Below are positions 1-6,507 of a DNA stretch of 12,204 nucleotides, in pieces. Under the pieces are notes generated by a model, which was not told the DNA's origin, did not search any database, and worked only from the letters and a program-made list of their open reading frames with translations. Location of the stretch: the NCBI GenBank assembly GCA_965370045.1, contig CBDUSI010000131.1, positions 1 to 12,204 on the forward strand, in the 5' to 3' direction. Made by a program: the position numbers and the translations under genes. Numbering within the stretch: position 1 is the first letter of the stretch; the number at the start of each line of letters is the position of its first letter. Origin of the DNA: CAZONU01 sp965370045. GTDB lineage: Bacteria; Planctomycetota; SZUA-567; JAKLDR01.

Positions 1-1
1 G

Positions 2-1333
2 GGGGTGATGGCCGCGTGGCTGGCCTGGGAGGGGCGCTTCTTATCGTTCATCAGGCTGCTGCCCCTGACCGGCACGCTGGTCGCCACTCTGGTCGCCGGG
101 CCGTGGTACCTGGCCGTCGCTCTCGATGGCGGCGAGGCCGCCGGGGCGCTGGCCGGGTTCTTCAGCCACGAGAACTTCGACCGCTTCTTCCACAGCTTCG
201 ACCATCGCACTATGCCATGGAGATACCTGACCACCAGCGTCCCGCAGGGGATGGCTCCCTGGACGCTGCTGCTGCCCGCGGGCCTGGCCGCCTTCTGGCG
301 CTTCGGCCGCCGGCCGGCCGAGCCGGGCAAGGCCGCCGAGAGCACCGAGCTGGCTTTCCCGATGGTCTGGGCCGGGGCGATAATCGGCCTCTTCAGCGCG
401 ACGGGGCAGCTGGGCGTCTGGCCCTGGGTGGGCCTGGGTGTCTTTCTGGTTGCCCTGCTGATCGTGCTCTTCATGCTCGGCCGCGAGCGCTACTGGAAGT
501 GGATCGGCCTGACGGTCTTCGCGCTCTTCGCGCTCGTCGTCGGCTTCTTCCCGGTCGGCGGCGGCGAGCCGGGGGGGACCGGCCGCTCTTTCTACGTGCT
601 GGCCGCCTACCCCGCGCTGGCGGTCGCCGCCGGCTGGGCACTGGACCGCGCCTGCGCGCGCGGGAGCGAGTCGCCCTGGGTACGCCGGCTGGCCGCGGCC
701 GTGCCGCTGGCTATCGCGGTCGCCCTGCTGGGCCTGGCGCTGGGCTCCGTCCTGGAAATGGCCGCGCCGGGCGCGTCGCCGCTCTCTGGCCATGTTCCGA
801 ACATCGCCGAGTACCGCGAGCAGCCCGGCTTCACGCCCTTGATCGTCCTGCTGGGCGCGTCCTCGGCCGTGGCCGGTCTGGCGGCGCTGTTGCTGCTCTC
901 CCGCAAGAAACTCGCCGGCGCGGTGATCGCCGCCGCGCTGGGCCTCGCCGCCGTCGAGGGCTGTTACTGGGGCGGGGCCATCCCCCTGCGCGACCGGGTC
1001 GGGCGGCTGGGGGTGATCTACCGCCGGGCCGCCCCGCGCCTGGCCGACCGGGCCGCACCAGTCTTGACTTATGACGTGCCCGCCACCGCGGAGGCGGTCT
1101 ACTACCTCGACCGGAAGGTGCGCAAGATTCCCTCGAAGCGCTTCGGCCCCGACAACCTGCGCGCGGAACTCGCCATAAGAAAGCCGCGTTACCTGATAAT
1201 CAACGCGGAGCACATGCCCGAATGCCGGAAGCTGCTGGCCGGGCGCTATGTGGAAATACTCACCGGCCGCCGCAAGAAGAAGACGTTCAAGGTGCTGGCC
1301 CTGGACGGGGCCGGGGTGAAGCTTCCTGAATAG
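2..1333 (+). CDS. GT39/ArnT-like polytopic membrane glycosyltransferase (5'-truncated)
   Basis: This is the C-terminal part of an inner-membrane glycosyltransferase of the PMT/ArnT (GT39, GT-C fold) superfamily, which transfers sugars from polyprenyl-phosphate donors to lipid or protein on the periplasmic side. The frame is open to the window edge, so the N-terminus with the catalytic Asp/Glu loop is missing. Counting from the GTG at position 5, GPWYLAV (about 32-38) and HENFDRF (about 55-61) resemble the family's WY...EN..RF loop. YVLAAYPALAVAAGWAL (about 198-214) matches the family's (R/Y)Y-LP-YPA segment. Roughly eight hydrophobic helices precede a soluble C-terminal domain (about 320-442). 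Two extra helices (about 118-182) lie between these motifs. Acceptor and donor cannot be inferred. It converges on the next gene with only 14 bases between the stops. I am confident of the superfamily, not of the substrate. Confidence 0.8.
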   Translation, partial: GVMAAWLAWEGRFLSFIRLLPLTGTLVATLVAGPWYLAVALDGGEAAGALAGFFSHENFDRFFHSFDHRTMPWRYLTTSVPQGMAPWTLLLPAGLAAFWRFGRRPAEPGKAAESTELAFPMVWAGAIIGLFSATGQLGVWPWVGLGVFLVALLIVLFMLGRERYWKWIGLTVFALFALVVGFFPVGGGEPGGTGRSFYVLAAYPALAVAAGWALDRACARGSESPWVRRLAAAVPLAIAVALLGLALGSVLEMAAPGASPLSGHVPNIAEYREQPGFTPLIVLLGASSAVAGLAALLLLSRKKLAGAVIAAALGLAAVEGCYWGGAIPLRDRVGRLGVIYRRAAPRLADRAAPVLTYDVPATAEAVYYLDRKVRKIPSKRFGPDNLRAELAIRKPRYLIINAEHMPECRKLLAGRYVEILTGRRKKKTFKVLALDGAGVKLPE

Positions 1334-1347
1334 CGTCTAGCTTTGAA

Positions 1348-2331
1348 CTACTTGGTCGCTGGCTCCTCGGGCGCCGCGGCCTTGCGCCTGGGCAGCGTGA
1401 CCGCGCGCCTGGTGGTGACGGTCTTGCCTTTCAGCTTCACCTCGTCGGGGAACTGCGGGGGCGCTTTGGCCCGGAGGCCCCTCGCGAGGAAGTACTGCCA
1501 GGGAACGCTGAACTCTTTGAGGAGTCGGTGCTCGTTGCTGGTCTTCCCCTCGGCCTTCTTCTTGAACTCGGAAGCCTGCTTGTCGTCCTTGAACCGGTAG
1601 ACAGCGATCTCCTCGATCTTCCCGCCCTTGAGCGCCATGCGCCCCTTGATCAACCACAGCCTGGACTTCTTGAAGCGTCTTATCGCGTGGGAGACACCGT
1701 CGTTCTCCAGGAGATCGGGCCGCGACACGACCCAGGAGATAAGGGCCTTGCCCCCGCCTATGCTGGTGCCCGTGGTCAGGCCGGCCAGCCATGCCGGATA
1801 CTTGCCGGCCACGGGCTTGGCATCGTGCCACTTCTTGACCTCCAACCCCAGGCTGCCCTTCTCGTCGTCGTTGAGCGTCCAGAGCACCTCCTTGTCGGAT
1901 AGCTTGGCCAGCACCTGCCCGGAGCCCCCTCCGCCTCGCAGGTACAGGCCCGGCTTCAGCGCTTTGAGGGGCTTGCCTCTCTTGCCCCACCCGGTCAGCA
2001 CCGCGACCATCTTCCTCATCAGCGGGTCGGCGCCCTTGGGACATTTGAAGACCATCGCGCAGCGATCCCGGCCCTTGAGAATGACCACGACACCGGAGAC
2101 CACCTCCCTGGCTCCCGCGAAGTAGCGCAACACGTCGAACTTACCGCCGCTGAGCACGTATGTCTCATCGAGCTTCTTGAGCCCGCGGACGTCGAGGAGG
2201 GCGACCATGCTGGTCTTGTCCGGCACCAGACGATAGACCTCCTCGGCCGTGAAAGCAGCCTCGCCCGCCGATGCCGCGCCGCAGGTCAACAGCGCGGTGG
2301 CACAGAAGAACCCCATTATGTTCTTGCGCAT
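1348..2331 (-). CDS. Secreted protein of unknown function, last gene of the radical SAM cluster
   Basis: I do not recognise this 327-residue protein. It opens with a Sec signal peptide: a basic N-terminus (MRKN), a hydrophobic core, and an ASA-type cleavage site near residue 22. LLTC at 14-17 is a poor lipobox because Thr precedes the Cys, so a soluble exported protein is more likely than a lipoprotein. The mature part starts with VYRLVPDKTSMVALLDVRGL, a style seen in exported proteins that open with a 'protein must not be zero'-like beta segment. It continues as an alternating beta/alpha protein with many Lys residues and a Pro/Ala-rich basic tail. The ATG at 2331 has GGGGAG about ten bases upstream. 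It lies 28 bases after the radical SAM stop on the same strand, so co-transcription is likely. A role in the same process is inferred from position alone. Confidence 0.75.
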   Translation of the reverse strand: MRKNIMGFFCATALLTCGAASAGEAAFTAEEVYRLVPDKTSMVALLDVRGLKKLDETYVLSGGKFDVLRYFAGAREVVSGVVVILKGRDRCAMVFKCPKGADPLMRKMVAVLTGWGKRGKPLKALKPGLYLRGGGGSGQVLAKLSDKEVLWTLNDDEKGSLGLEVKKWHDAKPVAGKYPAWLAGLTTGTSIGGGKALISWVVSRPDLLENDGVSHAIRRFKKSRLWLIKGRMALKGGKIEEIAVYRFKDDKQASEFKKKAEGKTSNEHRLLKEFSVPWQYFLARGLRAKAPPQFPDEVKLKGKTVTTRRAVTLPRRKAAAPEEPATK

Positions 2332-2359
2332 ATTCTCTGCTCCCCAGTGTGCGGCGGAA

Positions 2360-3847
2360 CTAGCTTCCCGCCCGGGTGGCCAGCTCGGTGGGCCGGGCCA
2401 TCTGGATTTTGGGGGAGTGCGCCCCGCAGGAGTCGGTCTCGCTGACCTCGTCGCGGTCCGGCCCGTAGAAACCGAACTCCTGGAGCACGGCCAGCTTGGG
2501 CAGGACGTTGTTTTCGAGATCGTAATGGAAGAAGCCCGAGAAGATTCCCGGGTTGGCCTTTATGAAGTCGAAGATGCGCGCGTGCTCCGGGGGCGTCTGG
2601 CAGCGCGCGCCGCGCAGCACCTCGTGCCCGGTAATCATGTACTCGGGGAAGAGCTCCGGGCAGAACTCCAGCTTGCCGGAATCCTTGACCTCCCGGTAAA
2701 TCTCGGTCTGGGGCAGGAAGCACAGCAGGCTGGGCAGGATGCGCGCGCCCATCGCCCGGAAGGAAACCATCTGGAAGACCGTCTGGTAGAAGTCCTCCAT
2801 GGTCTCAAACGGGAAGCCCCATATATAGAAACAGTCCGTGCGGTCGAAGATGGTCACCGCCTTGCCGACCACCTCCACGGCCTCGGCGGCGGTGAAGCCC
2901 TTGCGAGTCATTTCCAGCATCTTGTCAGAGCCGGACTCGACGCCGTAGCGGATCTCGCAGCAGCCCGTCGAGGCCATGGCCCGCATGGTCTCTTCGTCGG
3001 TGAGGTTGATTCTGCCGAAGGCCTTCCACTTGATCTTCAGGCCCGAGGCGGTCAGCTTGTCGCAGAACTCCACCACGCGGCGCTTGCCGGACACGAAGAA
3101 CTCGTCCTGGAAAAGAAAGAGGCCCACCCCGTGCTCCTCGTGGAGCATCTTCATCTCGGAGATCACGTCGTCGGCCGAACGCGAGTAACTTTCGAGATCC
3201 CAAACCGGCGCCACGGAACAGAACGTACACGGGTAGGGGCAGCCCCGGCTGGTGACCATCCCGTAGCCCTCGTAGTCCGAGACCTCAATATGCTGAAAGG
3301 CCGGGGGCGGCAGGGTGTCGAGATCCTTGATGCGCTCGGCGCGGAGTGTCTCGACGTACTCGCCGGCCCTCATGAAGCTGGCTCCGGGAACGTCGTCGAG
3401 AGAGGTCCCATCCATGAGCGCCTTTATCAGGATCGGCGCGGCGATCTCGCCCTCGCCGCGTGAGATCACGTCAATCCACGGGCAGCTCTCTAGAATCAGG
3501 CGTTCGACGCTCTTGGAACCCACCCCGCCGAGGACCACGGTCTTGTCCGGGTTGGCCTCCTTGAACTCCTTGAGGGCCAGCAGCGTGAAAGGTAACAAAT
3601 TCGCCATGCAGCTCACGCCCAGTATCGGCGCGGTCCCCGACAGAAAGCCGGCGATGGTCTCCGGGTCGAAGGGATCCTCGCACTCGTAGGTCTGGTAGTC
3701 GCGGAAGTCGACGTCTATCCCGGCGCGCTCCAGCGCCGTGGTGAGGTACAGCGGCCCCAGCGGCAGGTGCTTCTCGCGCTCGGTGCGCCCGTCGGCGTAG
3801 CGCACGTAGAGCATGTTGAGGTTGACCAGGGTGAGGTCTGCGGCCAT
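2360..3847 (-). CDS. B12-binding-domain radical SAM protein
   Basis: This 495-residue enzyme has the layout of cobalamin-dependent (class B / BchE-like) radical SAM proteins, which use a [4Fe-4S] cluster and SAM to start radical chemistry, often methylation at carbon or phosphorus. Residues about 5-135 look like a Rossmann-type B12-binding domain: PLGPLYLTTALERAG, then VVLGGVGSKSVE, then DVISRGEGE. The usual DxHxxG cobalamin ligand is not evident. The cluster-binding CxxxCxxC is Cys203, Cys207 and Cys210 in RGCPYPCTFC. YGVESGSD (301-308) is the SAM-binding segment and GFPFET (344-349) a later barrel strand motif. The last 100 residues contain several Cys but no SPASM pattern I can recognise. 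The start has AAGGAG five bases upstream. It sits 24 bases after the third repeat-bearing paralog. Its substrate is unknown; the neighbouring leader-like proteins are candidates. Confidence 0.9.
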   Translation of the reverse strand: MAADLTLVNLNMLYVRYADGRTEREKHLPLGPLYLTTALERAGIDVDFRDYQTYECEDPFDPETIAGFLSGTAPILGVSCMANLLPFTLLALKEFKEANPDKTVVLGGVGSKSVERLILESCPWIDVISRGEGEIAAPILIKALMDGTSLDDVPGASFMRAGEYVETLRAERIKDLDTLPPPAFQHIEVSDYEGYGMVTSRGCPYPCTFCSVAPVWDLESYSRSADDVISEMKMLHEEHGVGLFLFQDEFFVSGKRRVVEFCDKLTASGLKIKWKAFGRINLTDEETMRAMASTGCCEIRYGVESGSDKMLEMTRKGFTAAEAVEVVGKAVTIFDRTDCFYIWGFPFETMEDFYQTVFQMVSFRAMGARILPSLLCFLPQTEIYREVKDSGKLEFCPELFPEYMITGHEVLRGARCQTPPEHARIFDFIKANPGIFSGFFHYDLENNVLPKLAVLQEFGFYGPDRDEVSETDSCGAHSPKIQMARPTELATRAGS

Positions 3848-3871
3848 GGGTTCTCCTTCGGAGGGCTTCCC

Positions 3872-4960
3872 TTACTTGCCGGGCGTGTCCGCGCGCACCC
3901 CGCCGATGCTGCGGGGCGCGTCCGCGCGGATGCCCCCGCCCGCTGCCGGAATCCGCTTGTGCATGCGCTGCGCGGTTATCCACGCGGCCAGGAGCGGAGG
4001 GACGGCCTTGATGGCCGCGACCAGTTTCTTCTCGGTGGCGGGCTGGACCGACTTGCTCAACGCCGAGCCATCGGGCGCCAGGAAGACCACCGCGGGCAGC
4101 TTCTTCCCGATGCCGTACTTCTTCAGCGCCTTCTCGTAAGCGGCCCGTCTCTTGTGGTAGGCCTTGACCTGCTCCTCCTCCTTCGGCGTCAGCTTGCGCG
4201 CCACGGCCATGTTAAAGGGCGACTGCGGCCCCGCGACCCGCACCCCCAGCACGCTCGCGTTCCGGACCGCCTTGCGAAACTCCTTGCTGTCGGTGAGCAC
4301 CACCTTTCGGCTTCTCTCCTCGACCGTGAGTTTGGGGACGTCGTGCTTGATACCGCGGGTGATTCCCACGGGCCTCGGCCTGACCGGCTTCGGCACCGGC
4401 AGGAACACCGCCATCACCGCGCGCTTGGTCTTCTTCGCCTGCGCCAGCGCGGCGTCGAGGTCGGTCATCCACAGGACCTTGGGGGCCTCGCCGGGCACGT
4501 CCGGACGGCTGCCGGTGGGCGCGGGCATGCCCACCTTGTCGGGCTTGATCGGGGGCACGTCCGCGCGGGCGCCGCCCTTGGCGCTCGGCGACTCGCCGCC
4601 GTAAGCCGCGCTCCCGGTGACCAGCAGCGCGACGGCCGCCGCGGCGGCCGCGCCGGCGGCCAGCTTCCCGGCTGAGGCGCCCAGCCCCTGCGACCTGGCG
4701 AAGCCGTCGATCATCCCGGCCAGCGCAGCGGCGGGAATCGCGGCGATGATGGCCCGCTCGCTGGCCGAGAGCTCCACCTCGGCCTCGCCGGCGGCGCCGA
4801 CGGGGTCGAGCAGCACCTTCTCGCGCCACTCGGCGCTGAGGCCCGCGAGGGTCAGCAGTCGCTCTAACCCCCTGGGAATATCCATCATACGACCGCTGCC
4901 ACCCGCCGACGGCTGGGGGCCTACGATGGTCGGGGCGGGCTCGTCAATCTGGTCGGTCAT
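3872..4960 (-). CDS. Leader-like domain / TM / cysteine-free thioredoxin-like protein (paralog C)
   Basis: This 362-residue protein is the third and largest member of a local paralog family. Residues about 29-90 form the shared helical domain (EWREKVLLDP, then ERAIIAAIP, then ALAGMIDGF). Residues about 99-120 form an Ala-rich transmembrane segment, predicted to leave the N-terminus in the cytoplasm. Then come GARADVPPIKPDK and GSRPDVPG, versions of the family repeat. Residues about 160-325 resemble a thioredoxin-like fold: WMTDLDAALAQAKKTKRAVM, then a strand and cis-Pro-like segment LPAVVFLAPDG (288-298). The protein has no Cys, so it cannot act as a dithiol oxidoreductase. Two further repeats (GGGIRADAP, GGVRADTP) close the C-terminus. 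The ATG has AGGAGG about eight bases upstream. The 127-base gap to the preceding paralog holds no gene. Function is unknown; a scaffold or partner role is inference. Confidence 0.8.
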   Translation of the reverse strand: MTDQIDEPAPTIVGPQPSAGGSGRMMDIPRGLERLLTLAGLSAEWREKVLLDPVGAAGEAEVELSASERAIIAAIPAAALAGMIDGFARSQGLGASAGKLAAGAAAAAAVALLVTGSAAYGGESPSAKGGARADVPPIKPDKVGMPAPTGSRPDVPGEAPKVLWMTDLDAALAQAKKTKRAVMAVFLPVPKPVRPRPVGITRGIKHDVPKLTVEERSRKVVLTDSKEFRKAVRNASVLGVRVAGPQSPFNMAVARKLTPKEEEQVKAYHKRRAAYEKALKKYGIGKKLPAVVFLAPDGSALSKSVQPATEKKLVAAIKAVPPLLAAWITAQRMHKRIPAAGGGIRADAPRSIGGVRADTPGK

Positions 4961-5088
4961 GGAACTTCCTCCTCGTCCGCGTCAGGCAAATGGCCTCGCG
5001 GCCCGCAGCCGCGCCGCGGACCTCACCATCCGCTTAGACGGGCCGGCGGCGGCGGGGTTTCGCGAAAAAAACATTTTCACAGGTGCGG
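4961..5088 (-). promoter_or_regulatory. Gap between paralogs B and C with TTTCGCGAAA palindrome
   Basis: This is the only sizeable gap within the cluster. It holds a perfect ten-base palindrome TTTCGCGAAA (5058-5067) embedded in a T7 run on the transcribed strand, and a six-base GC hairpin (CGCGGC/GCCGCG, five-base loop, 4997-5013). Neither forms a classical terminator, since the T run has no stem just before it. The palindrome could be an operator. I see no convincing promoter here, so paralog C probably depends on upstream transcription. Confidence 0.3.
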
Positions 5089-5592
5089 TCAGCCCCTCTT
5101 TTCGGGCAGGTCCGAGCGCATGCCCCGGGTGGCCGGCGGGGCAGGCTTTACGTCCCGGGGCTTGGACTCGGGAACATCGGGACGGATGCCTTCGGTGGCC
5201 GGCGGGGCGGGTTCGACCTTCCTGGGCTTCTCGGGCGGCACGTCAGGCTGGATGCCCTGGGTGCCGACGGGCCCGCCATCCCCGCAGCCGGTGAGCGTCG
5301 CGGCCAGCAGCGCCGCGGCGGCCGCGCCGGCGGCGGCCGCGCCGGCGGCCAGACGGCCCAGGCCCGACGGGCGGGGGACCGACTTGCCGAACGAGTCGAT
5401 CATCCCGGCCAGAGCATCCGGCGTGACTGACTTGATTACCGCCCGCTCGTTGTCGGTGAACTTCAACTCCGCTTCATCGGCCGCGGCCAGCGGATCGGCC
5501 AGCACCTTCGCGCGCCACTCGGGGCTCAGCGCGGCCACCGCAACCAGCTTCTCCAGCCCCTGCGGCACCTCAACTTGGCGTCCATCGCTCAT
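5089..5592 (-). CDS. Leader-like domain / TM / GxRPDVP-repeat protein (paralog B)
   Basis: This 167-residue protein has three parts. Residues about 10-72 are an acidic helical domain (LEKLVAVAALSPEWRAKVL, then DPLAAADEAE, then ERAVIKSV, then ALAGMIDSF). Its pattern recalls N-terminal leaders of the NHLP/Nif11 clan (Os1348 or Franean1_4349 type), judged from memory. Residues about 78-101 are an Ala-rich transmembrane stretch ending in LTGC at 100-103. Residues 111-167 are a tandem repeat with an exact 22-residue period: TQGIQPDVPPEKPRKVEPAP, then TEGIRPDVPESKPRDVKPAP, then the partial copy TRGMRSDLPEKRG. The start overlaps the stop of the upstream paralog as ATGA, implying translational coupling, and GAGGAG lies upstream. 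The product could be a modified-peptide precursor or a membrane-anchored Pro-rich tether; the sequence does not decide. I do not recognise a named family for the whole protein. Confidence 0.8.
   Translation of the reverse strand: MSDGRQVEVPQGLEKLVAVAALSPEWRAKVLADPLAAADEAELKFTDNERAVIKSVTPDALAGMIDSFGKSVPRPSGLGRLAAGAAAAGAAAAALLAATLTGCGDGGPVGTQGIQPDVPPEKPRKVEPAPPATEGIRPDVPESKPRDVKPAPPATRGMRSDLPEKRG
5092..5262 (-). repeat. 66-bp (22-residue) tandem repeat inside paralog B
   Basis: Three in-frame copies lie head to tail: 5197-5262, 5131-5196 and a partial copy at 5092-5130. The full copies encode T-x-G-I-x-P-D-V-P-x-x-K-P-R-x-V-x-P-A-P-P-A with the same 22-residue period. The DNA is also conserved, so duplication is recent or under homogenisation. 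Confidence 0.85.
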
Positions 5593-6152
5593 TTCGCGCT
5601 CTCCTCGCTGTCGGTCTGCTCGGGCTTCTTCTTGGGCGCGGGAACGTCGGCGCGATGACCGCCGGACCTGAAAATGACCTTCTTGCGCCCGCCGCCCTTG
5701 CTGAGTACCTTGTCGCTGTCAGGAGGCTTGGGCCGCACCGGCTCGGCCTTCCTGGGTTTGGAGGGGGGCACGTCGGGCCGGATGCCATCGGTGGCCGGCG
5801 GGGCGGGCTCGATCTTCCCGGGCTTCTTGGGAGGTTCGTCCGGCCGATGGCCGTCAGTTGCACCGCAGCCTTCCAGACTGATCAGACTTCCCGCCAGCAG
5901 CGCCGCCGCGGCCGCGCCGGCGGCCAGCCGGCCCAGGCCCGACGGGCGGGGGACAGCCTTCTCGAAGGAGGCAATCATTCCCGCCAGCGCCGCGCGGGGC
6001 ACGGAGGCGATCACTGCCCGCTCGCCCTCGGAGAGATCCAACCCGGCCTTGCGCGCGGCGGCCAGGGGATCGCTCAGGACTTTCTCGCGCCACTCGGCGC
6101 CCAGGCTGGCCAGGGCCACCAGCCTGTCAATGCCCCGGGATACCTCCTGCAT
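5589..6152 (-). CDS. Leader-like domain / TM / GxRPDVP-repeat protein (paralog A), first gene of cluster
   Basis: This 187-residue paralog heads the cluster. The N-terminal helical domain (about 4-67) aligns with its two neighbours at EWREKVLSDPLAAA, ERAVIASVP and ALAGMIASF. The junction VPRPSGLGRLAAGAAAA (67-83) is nearly identical to that of paralog B, showing recent duplication. A hydrophobic stretch ends in LEGC (93-96), again a Gly-Cys pair. Two 22-residue repeats follow: TDGHRPDEPPKKPGKIEPAP at 99-118 and TDGIRPDVPPSKPRKAEP from 121. A spacer leads to a third diverged copy, SGGHRADVPAPKKKP (163-177), then an acidic tail. The ATG at 6152 is preceded by GGAGG at a seven-base spacing, and a TATAAT box lies about 32 bases upstream, so this is the first gene transcribed. 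Function is unknown. As a secreted or anchored end product it would expose the repeats outside the membrane. Confidence 0.8.
   Translation of the reverse strand: MQEVSRGIDRLVALASLGAEWREKVLSDPLAAARKAGLDLSEGERAVIASVPRAALAGMIASFEKAVPRPSGLGRLAAGAAAAALLAGSLISLEGCGATDGHRPDEPPKKPGKIEPAPPATDGIRPDVPPSKPRKAEPVRPKPPDSDKVLSKGGGRKKVIFRSGGHRADVPAPKKKPEQTDSEESAK
5727..5858 (-). repeat. 66-bp (22-residue) tandem repeat inside paralog A
   Basis: Two adjacent copies (5793-5858 and 5727-5792) match the repeat unit of paralog B in length and sequence: T-D-G-x-R-P-D-x-P-P-x-K-P-x-K-x-E-P. A diverged third copy (SGGHRADVP) lies at 5613-5666 after a spacer. Sharing the unit between genes supports a common origin. 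Confidence 0.85.
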
Positions 6153-6183
6153 GACAGATCCTCCGGCAAAGGGCCTCCATAAA

Positions 6184-6189
6184 CATTAT
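6184..6189 (-). promoter_or_regulatory. Perfect -10 box (TATAAT) for the radical SAM cluster
   Basis: The minus strand reads GCGTTATAATGTTTAT, giving a perfect TATAAT in very GC-rich surroundings. Transcription would start near 6177, leaving a short leader before the Shine-Dalgarno and the ATG at 6152. At a 17-base spacing the -35 position reads CTCCCC, which is not a match, so an activator or an alternative spacing may be involved. Confidence 0.55.
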
Positions 6190-6214
6190 AACGCGCCGGC
6201 GGGGCCTGGGGAGC

Positions 6215-6243
6215 TAAAAAAGAAAGCGCACTGCCCGGAGGCA
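6215..6243 (-). terminator. Weak intrinsic terminator ahead of the cluster promoter
   Basis: On the minus strand CTGCC-TCCG-GGCAG forms a five-base-pair stem (6230-6243). A five-base spacer and a T-rich run TTTCTTTTTT (6215-6224) follow. It would end transcripts arriving from the small-protein/mfd side just before the TATAAT box. The short stem and the spacer make it a modest candidate. Confidence 0.4.
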
Positions 6244-6507
6244 GGAGAGACCGCTTGGTGAGCAGCCGTCCTGGCAACCGGGCAGGGAATATAAGCCTTT
6301 GATATTGTATGGCTTGGACCGACCGGGAGCTCGAGGGAGGGGTTCTCCCGGCCCCCGGCCGGTCCGCGCTGTCCAGGAGGCTACAGGCTTCCCGGACTTG
6401 GGGCGAAGGGCGGCGAACTGCCGCTTCCTTACACGTGTACATCTAGGCGCTGGGGCGGGGGGCTTTCGGAAATAACCAGAAAATACAGTCGCGTTCGGGA
6501 GGGGCCG

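Larger units (their letters stand above)
6153..6507. other. Gene-free 355-base stretch with regulatory and structured elements
   Basis: No open frame here has support. One short minus-strand frame (6074-6442) runs into paralog A in another phase and looks like noise. Besides the promoter and terminator listed separately, there is a two-part stem at 6316-6365: GGACCG pairs with CGGTCC, and CCGGGAG with CTCCCGG, around a purine-rich loop. There is an AT-rich patch at 6287-6311, unusual in this DNA. There is also a perfect ten-base palindrome TACACGTGTA at 6430-6439. I recognise no riboswitch, tRNA, 6S or SRP RNA core, but a small RNA or structured leader is not excluded. Confidence 0.4.

Noticed and set aside
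41..1213. Minus-strand frame opposite the glycosyltransferase
   Set aside because: Gln/Arg/Gly-rich translation typical of an antisense shadow; the plus strand encodes clear membrane helices and family motifs.
1334..1347. Bidirectional terminator between the convergent genes
   Set aside because: Only 14 bases separate the stop codons and no hairpin with a T run is visible there.
2249..3463. Long plus-strand frame opposite the radical SAM gene
   Set aside because: The antisense translation lacks any recognisable motif; the minus-strand product has the full radical SAM signature.
5092..5858. CRISPR-like array from the regular 66-bp periodicity
   Set aside because: The units are contiguous, in frame and protein-coding, with no unique spacers and no cas genes.
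6074..6442. Minus-strand 122-residue frame across the cluster's upstream region
   Set aside because: It covers the promoter and the start of paralog A in another phase, with no ribosome-binding site and a Ser/Pro/Arg-rich translation without domains.
6260..6445. Possible riboswitch, tRNA, 6S or SRP RNA
   Set aside because: Stems are visible, but no conserved core of any of these RNAs could be found by eye, so it is kept only as a structured region.
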